Below are positions 17,516-26,470 of a DNA stretch of 53,023 nt, one piece after another (the first letter of the stretch is position 1; each line of letters opens with the position of its first letter). The notes below the pieces were generated by a model. It ran no database searches. It was given only the letters and a program-made list of their open reading frames with translations, and was not told the origin of the DNA. Source of the DNA: Candidatus Dormiibacterota bacterium (GTDB lineage: Bacteria; Chloroflexota; Dormibacteria; Aeolococcales; Aeolococcaceae); NCBI GenBank assembly GCA_003142035.1, contig PLOF01000055.1:55344-108366 (forward strand), in the 5' to 3' direction. The translations under genes and the position numbers were made by a program.

Positions 17516-18949
17516 ATGTACAGCGTGCCCGCCGACCCGCGACCCCGCAGCTTTCCCGAGGGCTTCCTCTTCGGGACCAAGACCTCCGCCCACCAGGTGG
17601 AGGGATCGGTCCACGCCGGCGGCCGGGGCACCTCGATCTGGGACACCTTCACCCACACCCCGGGCGCCACCCATCACGGCGACACCGCGGACGTCAGCTC
17701 CGACCACTACCGCCACCTGGACGGGGACCTGGACCTGATCGCCAGCCTGGGGGCTCCCGCCTACTGTTTCTCGGTGGCCTGGCCCCGGGTCCAGCCCACC
17801 GGCAGCGGGCCCGCCGACCAGCGGGGACTGGACTTCTACCGCCGGCTCGTGGAGGGGCTGCTCCGCCGTGGGGTCACACCGTTCGTCACGCTCTTCCACT
17901 GGGACCTCCCCCAGCCCCTCGAGGACGCCGGTGGCTGGACGGTGCGTGACACCGCCGGTCGCTTCGCCGACTACGCCGGCATCGTCGCCGAGGCGCTCGG
18001 AGGTCAGGCGCGCATGTGGGTCACCCACAACGAGCCCTGGTGCGCCTCCTGGCTCGGATACGCCAAGGGCGAGCACGCCCCCGGGCTCCAGGACGTCGGG
18101 CTGGCCGCGGCCGCGAACCACCACCTGCTGCTCGCCCACGGCCGGGCGGTCCAGGCCATCCAGGCGGCTGTCCCCGGCGCCCAGGTGGGGATCGACCTCA
18201 ACCTCCAGCCGACCCGGCCGGCCACCGACCACGAGGATGATCTGGCCGCGGCTCGCCTGGCCGACGGCAACCTCAACCGGCTCTTCCTCGACCCGCTGCT
18301 CCGCGGCGAGTACCCCGCCGACATGCTGGCCCACTACGCGGACCGCCGGCCGGGCTTCTCGGTGGTGCAGGACGGCGACCTCCGGGTCATCGCCGAGCCG
18401 ACCGACTTCCTCGGGGTCAACTTCTACTCGCCCCTGACGTTCTGCGCCAGCACCCGGATGGCCGAGGCGCGGGCGGCCGGGTACTGGGTGCCCGCCTCTC
18501 CGCCGGCCAACGCGCTCAGCCTCGACCTCGGAAGCGTGGAGGTCCACCGGCCCGCCGTGGCCCGCACCACCATGGGGTGGGAGATCGAGCCGGCGGCGCT
18601 CACCGAGCTGCTCCTCCGGGTCCGCGACGACTATGGCGACCGTCCCCTCTACGTCCTTGAGAACGGCATGTCGAACGACGACTACGTGACGCCCGACGGC
18701 GAGGTCCACGACCCCGAGCGCATTGCTTACCTCAGAGGCCATCTCGGCGCCGTCCTCGACGCCCTCGACGCCGGCGTCGATGTGCGCGGCTACTTCGTCT
18801 GGTCGCTGCTCGACAACTTCGAGTGGTCGTGGGGCTACTCGAAGCGTTTCGGGCTCACCTGGGTCGACTACCCGACCGGCGCCCGCATCCCCAAGTCCAG
18901 CTTCGCCTGGTACCGGGATACGGTCCGGGCCCACGCCCTGATCTCGTGA
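17516..18949 (+). CDS. GH1 beta-glucosidase
   Basis: Retaining family-1 glycosidase hydrolysing terminal beta-glucosides. The 477-residue product shows FPEGFLFGTKTSAHQVEGSV at the N-terminus, VTLFHWDLPQPLEDAGGW, the acid/base Glu in VTHNEPWCASWLGY, DFLGVNFYSP, the nucleophile Glu in LYVLENGMS, and GYFVWSLLDNFEWSWGYSKRFGL near the C-terminus, all hallmarks of GH1. No export signal is visible, so it is probably cytoplasmic. ATG 17516 is used; GTG 17525 has better spacing from the GGAG and is an alternative. It overlaps the following lipid kinase gene by GTGA. Confidence 0.95.
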   Translation: MYSVPADPRPRSFPEGFLFGTKTSAHQVEGSVHAGGRGTSIWDTFTHTPGATHHGDTADVSSDHYRHLDGDLDLIASLGAPAYCFSVAWPRVQPTGSGPADQRGLDFYRRLVEGLLRRGVTPFVTLFHWDLPQPLEDAGGWTVRDTAGRFADYAGIVAEALGGQARMWVTHNEPWCASWLGYAKGEHAPGLQDVGLAAAANHHLLLAHGRAVQAIQAAVPGAQVGIDLNLQPTRPATDHEDDLAAARLADGNLNRLFLDPLLRGEYPADMLAHYADRRPGFSVVQDGDLRVIAEPTDFLGVNFYSPLTFCASTRMAEARAAGYWVPASPPANALSLDLGSVEVHRPAVARTTMGWEIEPAALTELLLRVRDDYGDRPLYVLENGMSNDDYVTPDGEVHDPERIAYLRGHLGAVLDALDAGVDVRGYFVWSLLDNFEWSWGYSKRFGLTWVDYPTGARIPKSSFAWYRDTVRAHALIS

Positions 18950-19902
18950 CCGTCAACACCTCCACCCTGGTGGTGGTCAACCCGGTGAGCGCCGGCGGCC
19001 AGACCATGCGGCGCTGGCCCCAGATCCGGACGGCGCTCCGCGAGGCGGGCATCGACATCCACGCCCACCTCACCACGAGCCGCGGGGACGCCACCGCCGT
19101 GACTCGCCGGGAGATCACGGGGACGGCATCCGTGCGCCGGGTGGTCGCCGTGGGCGGCGACGGCACCCTCAACGAGGTGGTCAACGGCTGCTTCGACGAG
19201 GGGGGCACCCCGCTCGCCGGCGGCCTCACCGTGGGGCTGATCCCGAGCGGCACCGGCAGCGACGTCCGGCGGACCCTCGGCTTGCCCACCGACCCCCGCG
19301 CCGCCGCCCGCCTCCTGGCCGGCGGGACTACCCGGAGCATCGACGTCGGCAGGATCGTCTTCGCCGATGGCAGCCAGCGGCTCTTCGCCAACGTGGCCGA
19401 CTGCGGGTTGGGCGGCGAGGTGGTCACCAGGATCAATCGCAGCGGCCAGAAGCGCGCCGGCTTGCGCGGCAGCGCCGTCTTCCTGGGTGTCTCGGTCACC
19501 GAGCTGGTCAGGTTCCGCAACCGCGACGTGCTCCTCACCATCGACGGGGTGACCTCGCGGGCGCGTGTGCAGCAGGTGGTGGTCGCCAACGGCCGATGCT
19601 TCGGTGGCGGGATGCGCATCGCCCCCGGTGCCGATCCGGCGGACGGGCTGCTGGACGTGGTCGTGGTGGGAGACATCTCCCGTTTCGGGGCCCTCCTGTC
19701 CGTCCCTCGCCTCTTTCGGGGCACCCACCTCGGTCTCGCGACCATCTCCTCCCGCCGGGCGCGCTCGATCGGCATCGCCGCCGCCGAAGGCGAGAGCCCG
19801 CCGCGCTTCGACGTGGACGGGGAGCAGGTGGGGAGCGCCCCCGCCGAGATCACGGTCCTGCCGCAGGCGCTCCGCTTCGCGGCCCCGGCCCTGGTATGCT
19901 GA
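18946..19902 (+). CDS. Diacylglycerol kinase-family lipid kinase (DagK/YegS type)
   Basis: ATP-dependent lipid kinase family (DAGK catalytic domain). The N-terminus STLVVVNPVSAGGQTMRRWPQI, the glycine-rich AVGGDGTLNEVVNG nucleotide-binding motif and IPSGTGSDVRRTLGLP are diagnostic. NVADCGLGGEVV, the FGGGMRIAPGADPADGLLDVVVV block and a C-terminal FDVDGEQ segment follow. GTG 18946 overlaps the beta-glucosidase stop (GTGA), giving 318 residues. The substrate could be diacylglycerol or another lipid. Coupling with a glycosidase is unexpected and may simply be an operon of convenience. Confidence 0.9.
   Translation: MTVNTSTLVVVNPVSAGGQTMRRWPQIRTALREAGIDIHAHLTTSRGDATAVTRREITGTASVRRVVAVGGDGTLNEVVNGCFDEGGTPLAGGLTVGLIPSGTGSDVRRTLGLPTDPRAAARLLAGGTTRSIDVGRIVFADGSQRLFANVADCGLGGEVVTRINRSGQKRAGLRGSAVFLGVSVTELVRFRNRDVLLTIDGVTSRARVQQVVVANGRCFGGGMRIAPGADPADGLLDVVVVGDISRFGALLSVPRLFRGTHLGLATISSRRARSIGIAAAEGESPPRFDVDGEQVGSAPAEITVLPQALRFAAPALVC
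19895..19900 (+). promoter_or_regulatory. rpsO -10 box and leader
   Basis: TATGCT lies at the end of the lipid kinase gene. Transcription from about 19907 would give a leader of about 100 nt before the rpsO TTG. The leader is GC-rich with possible stems, and GGAGAGA at 19994-20000 is the ribosome binding site. Autoregulation by S15 is common in bacteria, but no known leader class was recognised. Confidence 0.4.
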
Positions 19903-20007
19903 CGCCGACCGACAGAGGGCCCGGCCCAGGGACGGGCGCGCCCGCTCTCCGAGCCCCGCTCTCGGTCCGGCGACTGGCCCACCCGGGCCCACTGGAGAGA
20001 CCACCCC

Positions 20008-20274
20008 TTGCCTGAGCTTCGCACCAAGACCGACATCATCGCCGAGCACCGGCGTCACGACACCGACACCGGGTCGCCCGAAGTGCAGATCGCGGTCCTC
20101 AGTGAGCGCATCACCGGCCTCACCGAGCACCTGCGCGAGCACACCAAGGATCACGCCTCGCGGCGCGGGCTGCTCAAGATGGTCGGGCGGCGCCGTCGTC
20201 TGCTCGAGTACCTCTCCCGCACCGACGTGGAGCGGTATCGCGCCATCATCGCCCGCCTCGGGCTCCGGCGATAA
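20008..20274 (+). CDS. rpsO: 30S ribosomal protein S15
   Basis: Primary 16S rRNA-binding protein of the small subunit. The sequence starts [20 protein letters not shown], then [44 protein letters not shown] and [12 protein letters not shown]. That is the full S15 fold at 88 residues, the usual size. It starts with TTG 20008, supported by GGAGAGA 7 nt upstream. The following gene is pnp, the arrangement seen in E. coli and B. subtilis. Confidence 0.97.
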   Translation: MPELRTKTDIIAEHRRHDTDTGSPEVQIAVLSERITGLTEHLREHTKDHASRRGLLKMVGRRRRLLEYLSRTDVERYRAIIARLGLRR

Positions 20275-20278
20275 GTGA

Positions 20279-20413
20279 CCCTCCTGTCACCGCGATCCGG
20301 GCCCAGTCGAGACCAGAGCGCCCTTCCCCCCGCCGGTGCCGGCGGCTCCCACGCCAACGTGGCGCGTGCTGACGTGGCAACCTGGCAGTTCATGACCCCA
20401 CCCGACAGGAGGG
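20279..20413 (+). promoter_or_regulatory. Long-range stem and hairpins in the rpsO-pnp intergenic RNA
   Basis: CCCTCCTGTC (20279-20288) is perfectly complementary to GACAGGAGGG (20404-20413). Between them lie two local hairpins, CCGCCG-GTGC-CGGCGG (20330-20345) and CCACG-CCAA-CGTGG (20349-20362). In E. coli a stem-loop between rpsO and pnp is cut by RNase III and lets PNPase repress its own synthesis. A similar role is inferred here only from position. The remaining sequence to 20637 holds no gene I can see. Confidence 0.45.
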
Positions 20414-20637
20414 CAGTTCCGCACCTTCCCTGAGCCACCCGGCTCATCCGTATTCATCAACGGCCACTTCCACAACGCACGGCGATCGAAACGAGCCGGC
20501 GAGACGTTGGGGACTGCGCGCCAGGGTGACGCAGCCGCTGCGCGGCGCGACCCCATGACGCGGCCCGCAGCCTCCAACAGCCTCGCCTTCGGACACCACC
20601 GCCAGCAGTCAGGGCAGTGGCCACCTCCGGAGCACAC

Positions 20638-22785
20638 ATGGCTGATCAAGAACCCAAGACCTTCACCACCGACTACGCTGGCCAGACCCTCACCGTCGAG
20701 ACGGGGCATATCGCCGAGCAGGCCAACGGCGCCCTCTTCATCCGCTGCCGCGACACCGTGGTGCTCGTCACCGCAGTGGCGAGCAAGGCACCGCGCGAGG
20801 GCATCGACTTCTTCCCGCTCACCTGCGACTACGAGGAGAAGCTGTACGCCGCCGGGCGCATCCCGGGCAGCTTCCCCCGCCGTGAGGGGAGGCCCACCGA
20901 GGCGGCCATCATCGCCTGCCGAATGATCGACCGCCCGATGCGGCCGCTCTTTCCCAAGGACTTCCGCAATGACGTCCAGCTGGTCGCCACCGTCGTCTCG
21001 GCCGACCAGGAGCAGGACCCGACCACCCTGGCGGTGACCGGTGCCTCGCTCGCCCTGCAGATCAGCGACATCCCCCACGCGGGACCGGTCGGCTGCGTGC
21101 GGGTCGGCATGCTGGACGGCAAGTTCATCCTGAACCCGACCCTGCAGCAACTCCAGGAATCCGAGCTCGACCTGGTGGTCGCCGGCACCGCCGACGCCAT
21201 CACCATGGTGGAGGCGGGCGCCCGTCAGCTCCCCGAGAGCACCGTGCTCGAGGCGCTGCGGCTGGCTCACGACGAGATCAAGCGGCTGGTCGAGTTCCAG
21301 CTCCACATCCGCGAGAGCCTCGGCGCCAAGCCGACGATGGACTACCCCAAGTGGGGGATCGCTCCTGAGATCTCCGAGGCGGTGCACGAGGCCGTCGCCG
21401 GGAAGGCCACCGCAGCCGCCCGCAACGCCGACAAGGCCGCCCGCGAGGGTCAGATCGGCGCGCTCAAGCAGGAGGTGGCAGGCCAGCTCGCCGAGCGCTT
21501 CCCCACCGGCGGGGCCGAGATCGGGCGCGCCTTCGACGCGGAGATCAAGAAGGCGGTCCGCGCCGCCATCCTGACCGAGGGCATCCGGCCCGACGGCCGC
21601 CGCACCGACGAGATCCGGAAGATCTGGTGCAAGGTCGGCGTCCTGCCCCGCACCCACGGCAGCGCGCTCTTCACCCGCGGTGAGACCCAGGCGCTCTCCG
21701 TGGTCACCCTCGGCTCCGGCCAGGACCAGCAGAAGCTGGACGGGCTCGGACTCGAGCAGTTCAAGCGCTACATGCACCACTACAACTTCCCGCCCTTCTC
21801 GGTGGGCGAGGCGAGGCCGCTGCGCTCCCCGGGCCGTCGCGAGATCGGTCACGGAGCTCTGGCCGAGCGGGCGGTGCACAACGTCATGCCCGACGACGAG
21901 GCGTTCCCCTACGTGGTGCGGATCGTCACCGAGATCCTGAGCAGCAACGGCTCGACCTCGATGGCATCTGTCTGCGGCTCGACGCTCGCCCTGATGGACG
22001 CCGGCGTGCCGCTTCAGGCACCCGTGGCGGGCATCGCCATGGGCCTGATCAGCGCCGAGGACGGCAGCGCAGCGGTCCTGAGCGACATCCAGGGGATGGA
22101 GGACGCGCTCGGCGACATGGACTTCAAGGTGGCCGGCTCGGCGACCGGGATCACCGGCCTGCAGATGGACATCAAGATCCGGGGCCTCAAGTGGGAGCTC
22201 CTGGAGCGCGCCCTCGAGCAGGCTCGCGTGGGCCGGCTGCACATCCTCGGCAAGATGGCCGAGGCACTCGCGGCTCCGCGTGCCGAAATGAGCCAGTGGG
22301 CGCCGCGCATCGACACCATCCAGATCAACCCGGACAAGATCCGCGAGATCATCGGCCCAGGCGGCAAGACCATTCGCCGCATCGTCGAGGAGACGGGGGC
22401 TTCGATCGACGTCGAGGACGACGGTCGGGTCTTCATCTCCAGCGCCAACGCGGCATCCCGGCAGCAGGCCCTCGACATGATCCGCGACCTCACCGACGAC
22501 ATCGAGATCGGCCGCATCTACAAGGGCAAGGTCTCCCGCCTGATGGGCTTCGGAGCCTTCGTGGAGATCGCGCCCAAGAAGGAGGGGCTTGTCCGCATCG
22601 GCAACCTCGCCGAGCACCGGGTCGAGAAGGTCGAGGACGTGGTCGCCGTCGGCGACGAGATCATGGTCAAGGTCATCGAGATCGACGACCGCGGCCGGGT
22701 CAACCTCTCCCGCCGCGAGGCCATCCGCGACCTCGCCAAGGGTCAGGCCGAGGCCGGCGAGGCGGGGACGGGCAGCCCGGCGTAG
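20638..22785 (+). CDS. pnp: Polyribonucleotide nucleotidyltransferase (PNPase)
   Basis: Phosphorolytic 3'-5' exoribonuclease, a trimeric degradosome-type enzyme. The 715 residues contain RNase PH domain 1 (GRIPGSFPRREGRPTEAAII, CRMIDRPMRPLFPKDF), a helical linker, RNase PH domain 2 (IRPDGRRTDEIRKIWCKVG, TRGETQALSVVTLGS, SSNGSTSMASVCGSTLALMDAGVP), a KH domain (IREIIGPGGKTIRRIVEETGASIDVEDDG) and an S1 domain (GRIYKGKVSRLMGFGAFVEIAP). ATG 20638 follows a CCGGAG ribosome binding site and is preferred to the in-frame upstream start. All usual domains are intact. Confidence 0.98.
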   Translation: MADQEPKTFTTDYAGQTLTVETGHIAEQANGALFIRCRDTVVLVTAVASKAPREGIDFFPLTCDYEEKLYAAGRIPGSFPRREGRPTEAAIIACRMIDRPMRPLFPKDFRNDVQLVATVVSADQEQDPTTLAVTGASLALQISDIPHAGPVGCVRVGMLDGKFILNPTLQQLQESELDLVVAGTADAITMVEAGARQLPESTVLEALRLAHDEIKRLVEFQLHIRESLGAKPTMDYPKWGIAPEISEAVHEAVAGKATAAARNADKAAREGQIGALKQEVAGQLAERFPTGGAEIGRAFDAEIKKAVRAAILTEGIRPDGRRTDEIRKIWCKVGVLPRTHGSALFTRGETQALSVVTLGSGQDQQKLDGLGLEQFKRYMHHYNFPPFSVGEARPLRSPGRREIGHGALAERAVHNVMPDDEAFPYVVRIVTEILSSNGSTSMASVCGSTLALMDAGVPLQAPVAGIAMGLISAEDGSAAVLSDIQGMEDALGDMDFKVAGSATGITGLQMDIKIRGLKWELLERALEQARVGRLHILGKMAEALAAPRAEMSQWAPRIDTIQINPDKIREIIGPGGKTIRRIVEETGASIDVEDDGRVFISSANAASRQQALDMIRDLTDDIEIGRIYKGKVSRLMGFGAFVEIAPKKEGLVRIGNLAEHRVEKVEDVVAVGDEIMVKVIEIDDRGRVNLSRREAIRDLAKGQAEAGEAGTGSPA

Positions 22786-22809
22786 CCATCTAGGAGACCC
22801 AATTCAGGC

Positions 22810-23820
22810 GTGACGTCGTCCGCTCCATCCGTCGCCCTCGTCGGTGCCACCGGAGCCGCCGGTTCCACCGTCCTACAGGTCCTCGAGGACCGCGAGTTCC
22901 CGCTGCGTGAGCTGCGGGCGCTCGCATCCCCGCACAGCGCGGGCAGGACGGTGACCTTCCGCGGGGAGGCACTGACGGTGGCGGCGGTGGACGCGGGGCG
23001 TCTCGAGGGCTGCGACATCGTCTTCTTCGCCGCCGGCGGGGCGATCTCCAAGGAGTACGCCCCCCTGGTCGCCGCCGGGGGCGGCGTCGCCGTCGACAAG
23101 TCGAGCGTCTTCCGGATGGACCCCGAGGTCCCCCTGGTCGTGCCCGAGGTCAACGGCGAGAGGGCGCGCGATCACCACGGGATCATCGCCAACCCCAATT
23201 GCGTCGCCATCCCGCTGTCGGTGGCCCTCGCGCCACTGCACCGCGCGTTTGGCCTCCGCCACCTCACCGTCTCCACCTACCAGGCGGCGAGTGGGGGAGG
23301 GCGGGCGCTCCGCGAGGAGCTGGAGACCCAGGCGCGCGAGGATGCCGCGGGTCAGGCGCCCTCGCGCAAGGTCTACCCGCACGTCCTCCACGGCAACGTG
23401 GTCCCCGGTGGCTGGAAGATGTACGGGGACGACACCGAGGAGGAGGTCAAGGTCGTCCAGGAGTTCCGCCGGCTGCTCGACCTCCCCGAGCTGCCGGTGG
23501 GGATCACCACCGTGCGGGTCCCAGTGGCGGTCGGCCACGCCGCCGCGGTCTGGATCGAGCTGGAGAGCGAGGTCACTCCCGCCGAGGCCCGGCACGTCCT
23601 GGAGGGCGCCGCCGGCATCCGGGTCGTCGACGACCCCGCATCGCAGAGCTACCCCACCCCGCGCGAGGTGGCCGGTTCGGACGAGGTCCAGGTCGGCCGC
23701 ATCCGCCGCGACCCGAGCCGGGAGCACGGGCTGGCCCTCTTCGTGGTCGCCGACAATCTCCGCAAGGGGGCGGCGACCAACGCGGTGCAGGTGGCCGAGC
23801 TGGTCCTGGAGTACCGCTAG
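22810..23820 (+). CDS. asd: Aspartate-semialdehyde dehydrogenase
   Basis: Reduces aspartyl phosphate to aspartate semialdehyde with NADPH, the branch point to lysine/diaminopimelate, threonine and methionine. The Rossmann start VALVGATGAAGSTVLQVLEDREFP, the FFAAGGAISKEYAP block and the active-site Cys in IIANPNCVAIPLSVAL are present, then TYQAASGGGRA and the C-terminal His region PVAVGHAAAVWIE. Length 336 is normal. The start is GTG 22810 with AGGAGA upstream. No other lysine-pathway gene is in the window. Confidence 0.96.
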   Translation: MTSSAPSVALVGATGAAGSTVLQVLEDREFPLRELRALASPHSAGRTVTFRGEALTVAAVDAGRLEGCDIVFFAAGGAISKEYAPLVAAGGGVAVDKSSVFRMDPEVPLVVPEVNGERARDHHGIIANPNCVAIPLSVALAPLHRAFGLRHLTVSTYQAASGGGRALREELETQAREDAAGQAPSRKVYPHVLHGNVVPGGWKMYGDDTEEEVKVVQEFRRLLDLPELPVGITTVRVPVAVGHAAAVWIELESEVTPAEARHVLEGAAGIRVVDDPASQSYPTPREVAGSDEVQVGRIRRDPSREHGLALFVVADNLRKGAATNAVQVAELVLEYR

Positions 23821-23845
23821 CCGGGGTCGGCGGGCCCGGCGCCGG

Positions 23846-23851
23846 TATCAT
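23846..23851 (+). promoter_or_regulatory. -10 box TATCAT before the first glycosyltransferase gene
   Basis: TATCAT lies 26 nt after the asd stop and would start transcription near 23858. The in-frame codon exactly there is ATC; the nearest accepted alternative start is CTG 23867. Confidence 0.35.
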
Positions 23852-23857
23852 GCCGCG

Positions 23858-25138
23858 ATCGACCGGCTGAGATCCGTCCCCTGGCTGCGCGTCGCGCGCG
23901 TCCTGTTTGCGCTCTATCTCGTGGGCGCGCTCGTCAGCGTCTGGCTGCCCGGCGATTGGCGGCAGGCCGATGTGGCGCTCTACCGCACCGATGCCCTCGC
24001 CTTCTGGGGCCATCTCGCGCATCCGTCGCTCCCCCACGAGTACCCGCCGCTTGCGGTCATCCCCTTCGCCCTGGCGGCGATCGGGCCGCCGTCGGTGGGC
24101 CAGGATTGCTTCGCCCTCGGGATGGCGGCCCTCTTCGTCCTCGGGTTCGTCGCCATCCGGCGGTGGAAGGGCTCCTCCCGCGCCTGGACCTACGGCGCCT
24201 ACGCGCTGGCGGCCGGCCCGGCGACGCTCCTCTTCCGCTACGACATCGTGCCGGCCCTGATGGCGCTCGGCTGCCTCTGGCTGATCGAGCGGCGCCGCTT
24301 CGCCGCCACCTATCCGCTGATCGGTCTCGGCACCCTGGTCAAGCTCTTCCCGCTCGCCCTGCTTCCGGTCACCGTCATCGCCCACGCCCGCGCCGCGCGG
24401 GGCAGGGGCACCGGGGTGTTGATCCGCGGCCTGGCCGCCGGAGTGATCGTCTGCGCGGTCATCGTGGCAGGCGGATTCGCCCTCGGTCACGTCATCGATC
24501 CGGCCCATGGGTTGGGCGCGATCACGTACAACGTCGACCGCCCGGTCCAGGTCGAGTCGGTGCCGGCCACCCTGATGTGGCTGGGGTCGCTGGTCGGGGT
24601 GCCCGCCCACCCGGTCTATGCCTCCGTCTCCTACGACCTCGTCGGCAGCCTGAGCGGCGTCGCCTCGGCGGCCGGGGACCTCGCTCTGGTGGTGGGGATG
24701 CTCTGGGTGTGGTGGAGACAGCTCACCGGGCGGATGGACGCCGGGCACGCGGTCGTGGGGACCCTGCTCGTGCTGCTCTGCACGACCGGGGTGCTGAGCA
24801 CCCAGTTCCTGCTCTGGGTGGCGCCGGTGCTCGCCGTCGTGGAGGGCTTCCGCTACCGGTGGCTGGCCGTCTTCCTGCTCACCGCGCTGATCTTCCCGGT
24901 GCTGTACCAGGTGGCGGTGGAGTATTCGCCCGTGCTGCGGTACTCGTGGTGGTTCCTGGCCGGAATCGGTGCCCGCAACGTGCTCCTGGTCGTCTGCACG
25001 GTCTGGTTCCTCATCAGCAGCGGGAGGGTCCCCGCCGCCCACCCAGCGCCGAGCGTCGGCACCGGCCACGTGCCTTCGGAAGATCGGGTGGAACCGGGCG
25101 AGCCGGAGCCGCTCGCGTCGCTTGTCACCACGGCCTGA
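23858..25138 (+). CDS. Polytopic glycosyltransferase, GT87/DUF2029-like
   Basis: Integral membrane protein of about 425 residues with around ten hydrophobic segments, resembling polyprenyl-phosphate-dependent mannosyltransferases of the DUF2029 (GT87) type. Support is the N-terminal acidic loop DWRQADVALYRTDALAFW followed by LPHEYPPLAVIPFALAAIG after TM1, and LFRYDIVPALMALG and GTLVKLFPLALLPV in later helices. The start is unclear: no ATG or GTG is in frame between the asd stop and the first helix, leaving ATC 23858, CTG 23867 or a truncating GTG 23921. The cytoplasmic tail is Pro/Glu-rich. Likely acts in cell-envelope glycan or glycolipid assembly; the substrate is unknown. Confidence 0.75.
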   Translation: MDRLRSVPWLRVARVLFALYLVGALVSVWLPGDWRQADVALYRTDALAFWGHLAHPSLPHEYPPLAVIPFALAAIGPPSVGQDCFALGMAALFVLGFVAIRRWKGSSRAWTYGAYALAAGPATLLFRYDIVPALMALGCLWLIERRRFAATYPLIGLGTLVKLFPLALLPVTVIAHARAARGRGTGVLIRGLAAGVIVCAVIVAGGFALGHVIDPAHGLGAITYNVDRPVQVESVPATLMWLGSLVGVPAHPVYASVSYDLVGSLSGVASAAGDLALVVGMLWVWWRQLTGRMDAGHAVVGTLLVLLCTTGVLSTQFLLWVAPVLAVVEGFRYRWLAVFLLTALIFPVLYQVAVEYSPVLRYSWWFLAGIGARNVLLVVCTVWFLISSGRVPAAHPAPSVGTGHVPSEDRVEPGEPEPLASLVTTA

Positions 25139-25141
25139 GTG

Positions 25142-26470
25142 ATGGTCCCGCCCCTGCGCCCCCCGCGCCCGCGGTCGCCAGTGGCGGGTGGTCCGCTCCG
25201 GCGGGCGGCGATCCCCCTGCTGGCGCTCGCCTTCATGGTCGCTTCAGCCGTTGCGGTGCTCCTCTTCGACACCAGCAAGACCGACCTCGACGTTTTCTTC
25301 TGGCCGTCGACGGAGATCGCTCTGCACGGGCATCCGCTGCTCGTCTACACGCTCCGCGCCGGCCCCTATCCCAACGCCAACGGGCCGGTGAGCCTGCTCC
25401 CGCTCGGCGTGGTCGTGGCGGTCATCAACGCTCTCGGGTGGCAGGACGGCATGCGGCTGCGCGACGCCCTGACCGTGGGCGTCTTCGCCGTCTTCTCTCT
25501 GCTCATGGCCCGGGAGGCAGTGCTCGCCATCGAGGTGGGGCGGGAGAGGAGACGGGAGGCGCGGGGCACGGCGCGAGGCGGGAAGGGGCAGGGGCAGGGG
25601 CAGGGGCGGCTGACCGGGCGGCTCCTCATCGCGGCCGTCCTTCTCCTGGCACCGCCGCTCTGGGTGGCCCTGGTCGGATTCGGTCATATCGAGGAGCCGT
25701 TGGAGCTCTGGCTGATCTTGCTCGGGGTGCGGTTGCTCGGTCGGGGGAGGACGGTGTGGGGTGGGATCTGCCTGGGCTTGGCAGTGATGACGAAGAGCGT
25801 CTCCGCCGTCTGTCTCATCCCCCTGCTCGTCGCCCTCCTGTTTGACCGGCGCGTCCGGTCGGCGGCTGCGCTGGCGGGAGCCGCCGTGGTCACGGCTGCG
25901 GTCGTCATCGCCCCCTTCCTGGTCGCCAACCGTTCCGGCGTCGTCTACTCGCTGCTGACCTACCGCGGAGAGCTGCCCATCGTCGGCGGCTCGCTCTGGG
26001 TGGCGTTCCTGGGATCAGGGTGGGATGCATTCGTCCGCCATTGGGATGCCGTGCTCTTCATGGGAGCGGCGCTCGTGCTGAGCGTCGCGGCCCTCGCCTG
26101 GCGGCCGCGTGGCGGGTGGGCCTCGCCGCGTGTGTACGGCCTGCTGGCGGTGGCGGCGGCATGCGTCCCGATGCTCGCCAAGACCTCCTGGCCGTACTAC
26201 CTCCTCGACCCCTACGTCTTCGCTGCCATCTGGTGGCTGGGGTGTCCCGGGCGGGTCGTCAGCTGGAGGCTGGCGGTGCCGCTGCTCCTCGCCGCGGGCG
26301 ACATCGTGCTCGCGGCGATCGAGCCGACCCTGCCGCTGCCCGCCGGCACCGGGGCCGTGGTCGGGATCGCGGCCTCGGCGGGGATGGCGGTGGTCATCAC
26401 GCTGCTGTTTGGCCTCTCATGGGGCGCGCGCGACGACCGGGCGGCCAGGTCGGGCTCAGCGGTCCCGTAG
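25142..26470 (+). CDS. Second polytopic membrane glycosyltransferase-like protein
   Basis: Hydrophobic protein of 442 residues lying three bases after the previous gene, with similar design: TM1 (about 23-43), a loop beginning DTSKTDLDVFFWPSTEIALHG, then PYPNANGPVSLLPLGVVV, which resembles the D..Y/EYPP loop of GT87-like enzymes. A basic cytoplasmic loop near residue 150 contains GKGQGQGQGR, encoded by three direct ggggca hexamers (25585-25602). GTG 25139 and ATG 25142 are adjacent possible starts. Function as a mannosyltransferase-like enzyme is an inference from topology and pairing. Confidence 0.6.
   Translation: MVPPLRPPRPRSPVAGGPLRRAAIPLLALAFMVASAVAVLLFDTSKTDLDVFFWPSTEIALHGHPLLVYTLRAGPYPNANGPVSLLPLGVVVAVINALGWQDGMRLRDALTVGVFAVFSLLMAREAVLAIEVGRERRREARGTARGGKGQGQGQGRLTGRLLIAAVLLLAPPLWVALVGFGHIEEPLELWLILLGVRLLGRGRTVWGGICLGLAVMTKSVSAVCLIPLLVALLFDRRVRSAAALAGAAVVTAAVVIAPFLVANRSGVVYSLLTYRGELPIVGGSLWVAFLGSGWDAFVRHWDAVLFMGAALVLSVAALAWRPRGGWASPRVYGLLAVAAACVPMLAKTSWPYYLLDPYVFAAIWWLGCPGRVVSWRLAVPLLLAAGDIVLAAIEPTLPLPAGTGAVVGIAASAGMAVVITLLFGLSWGARDDRAARSGSAVP

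Noticed and set aside
25585-25602. Three ggggca hexamers as a possible phase-variation tract.
   Set aside because: Changes by whole hexamers keep the reading frame (adding or losing Gly-Gln pairs), so switching expression on or off is not expected.
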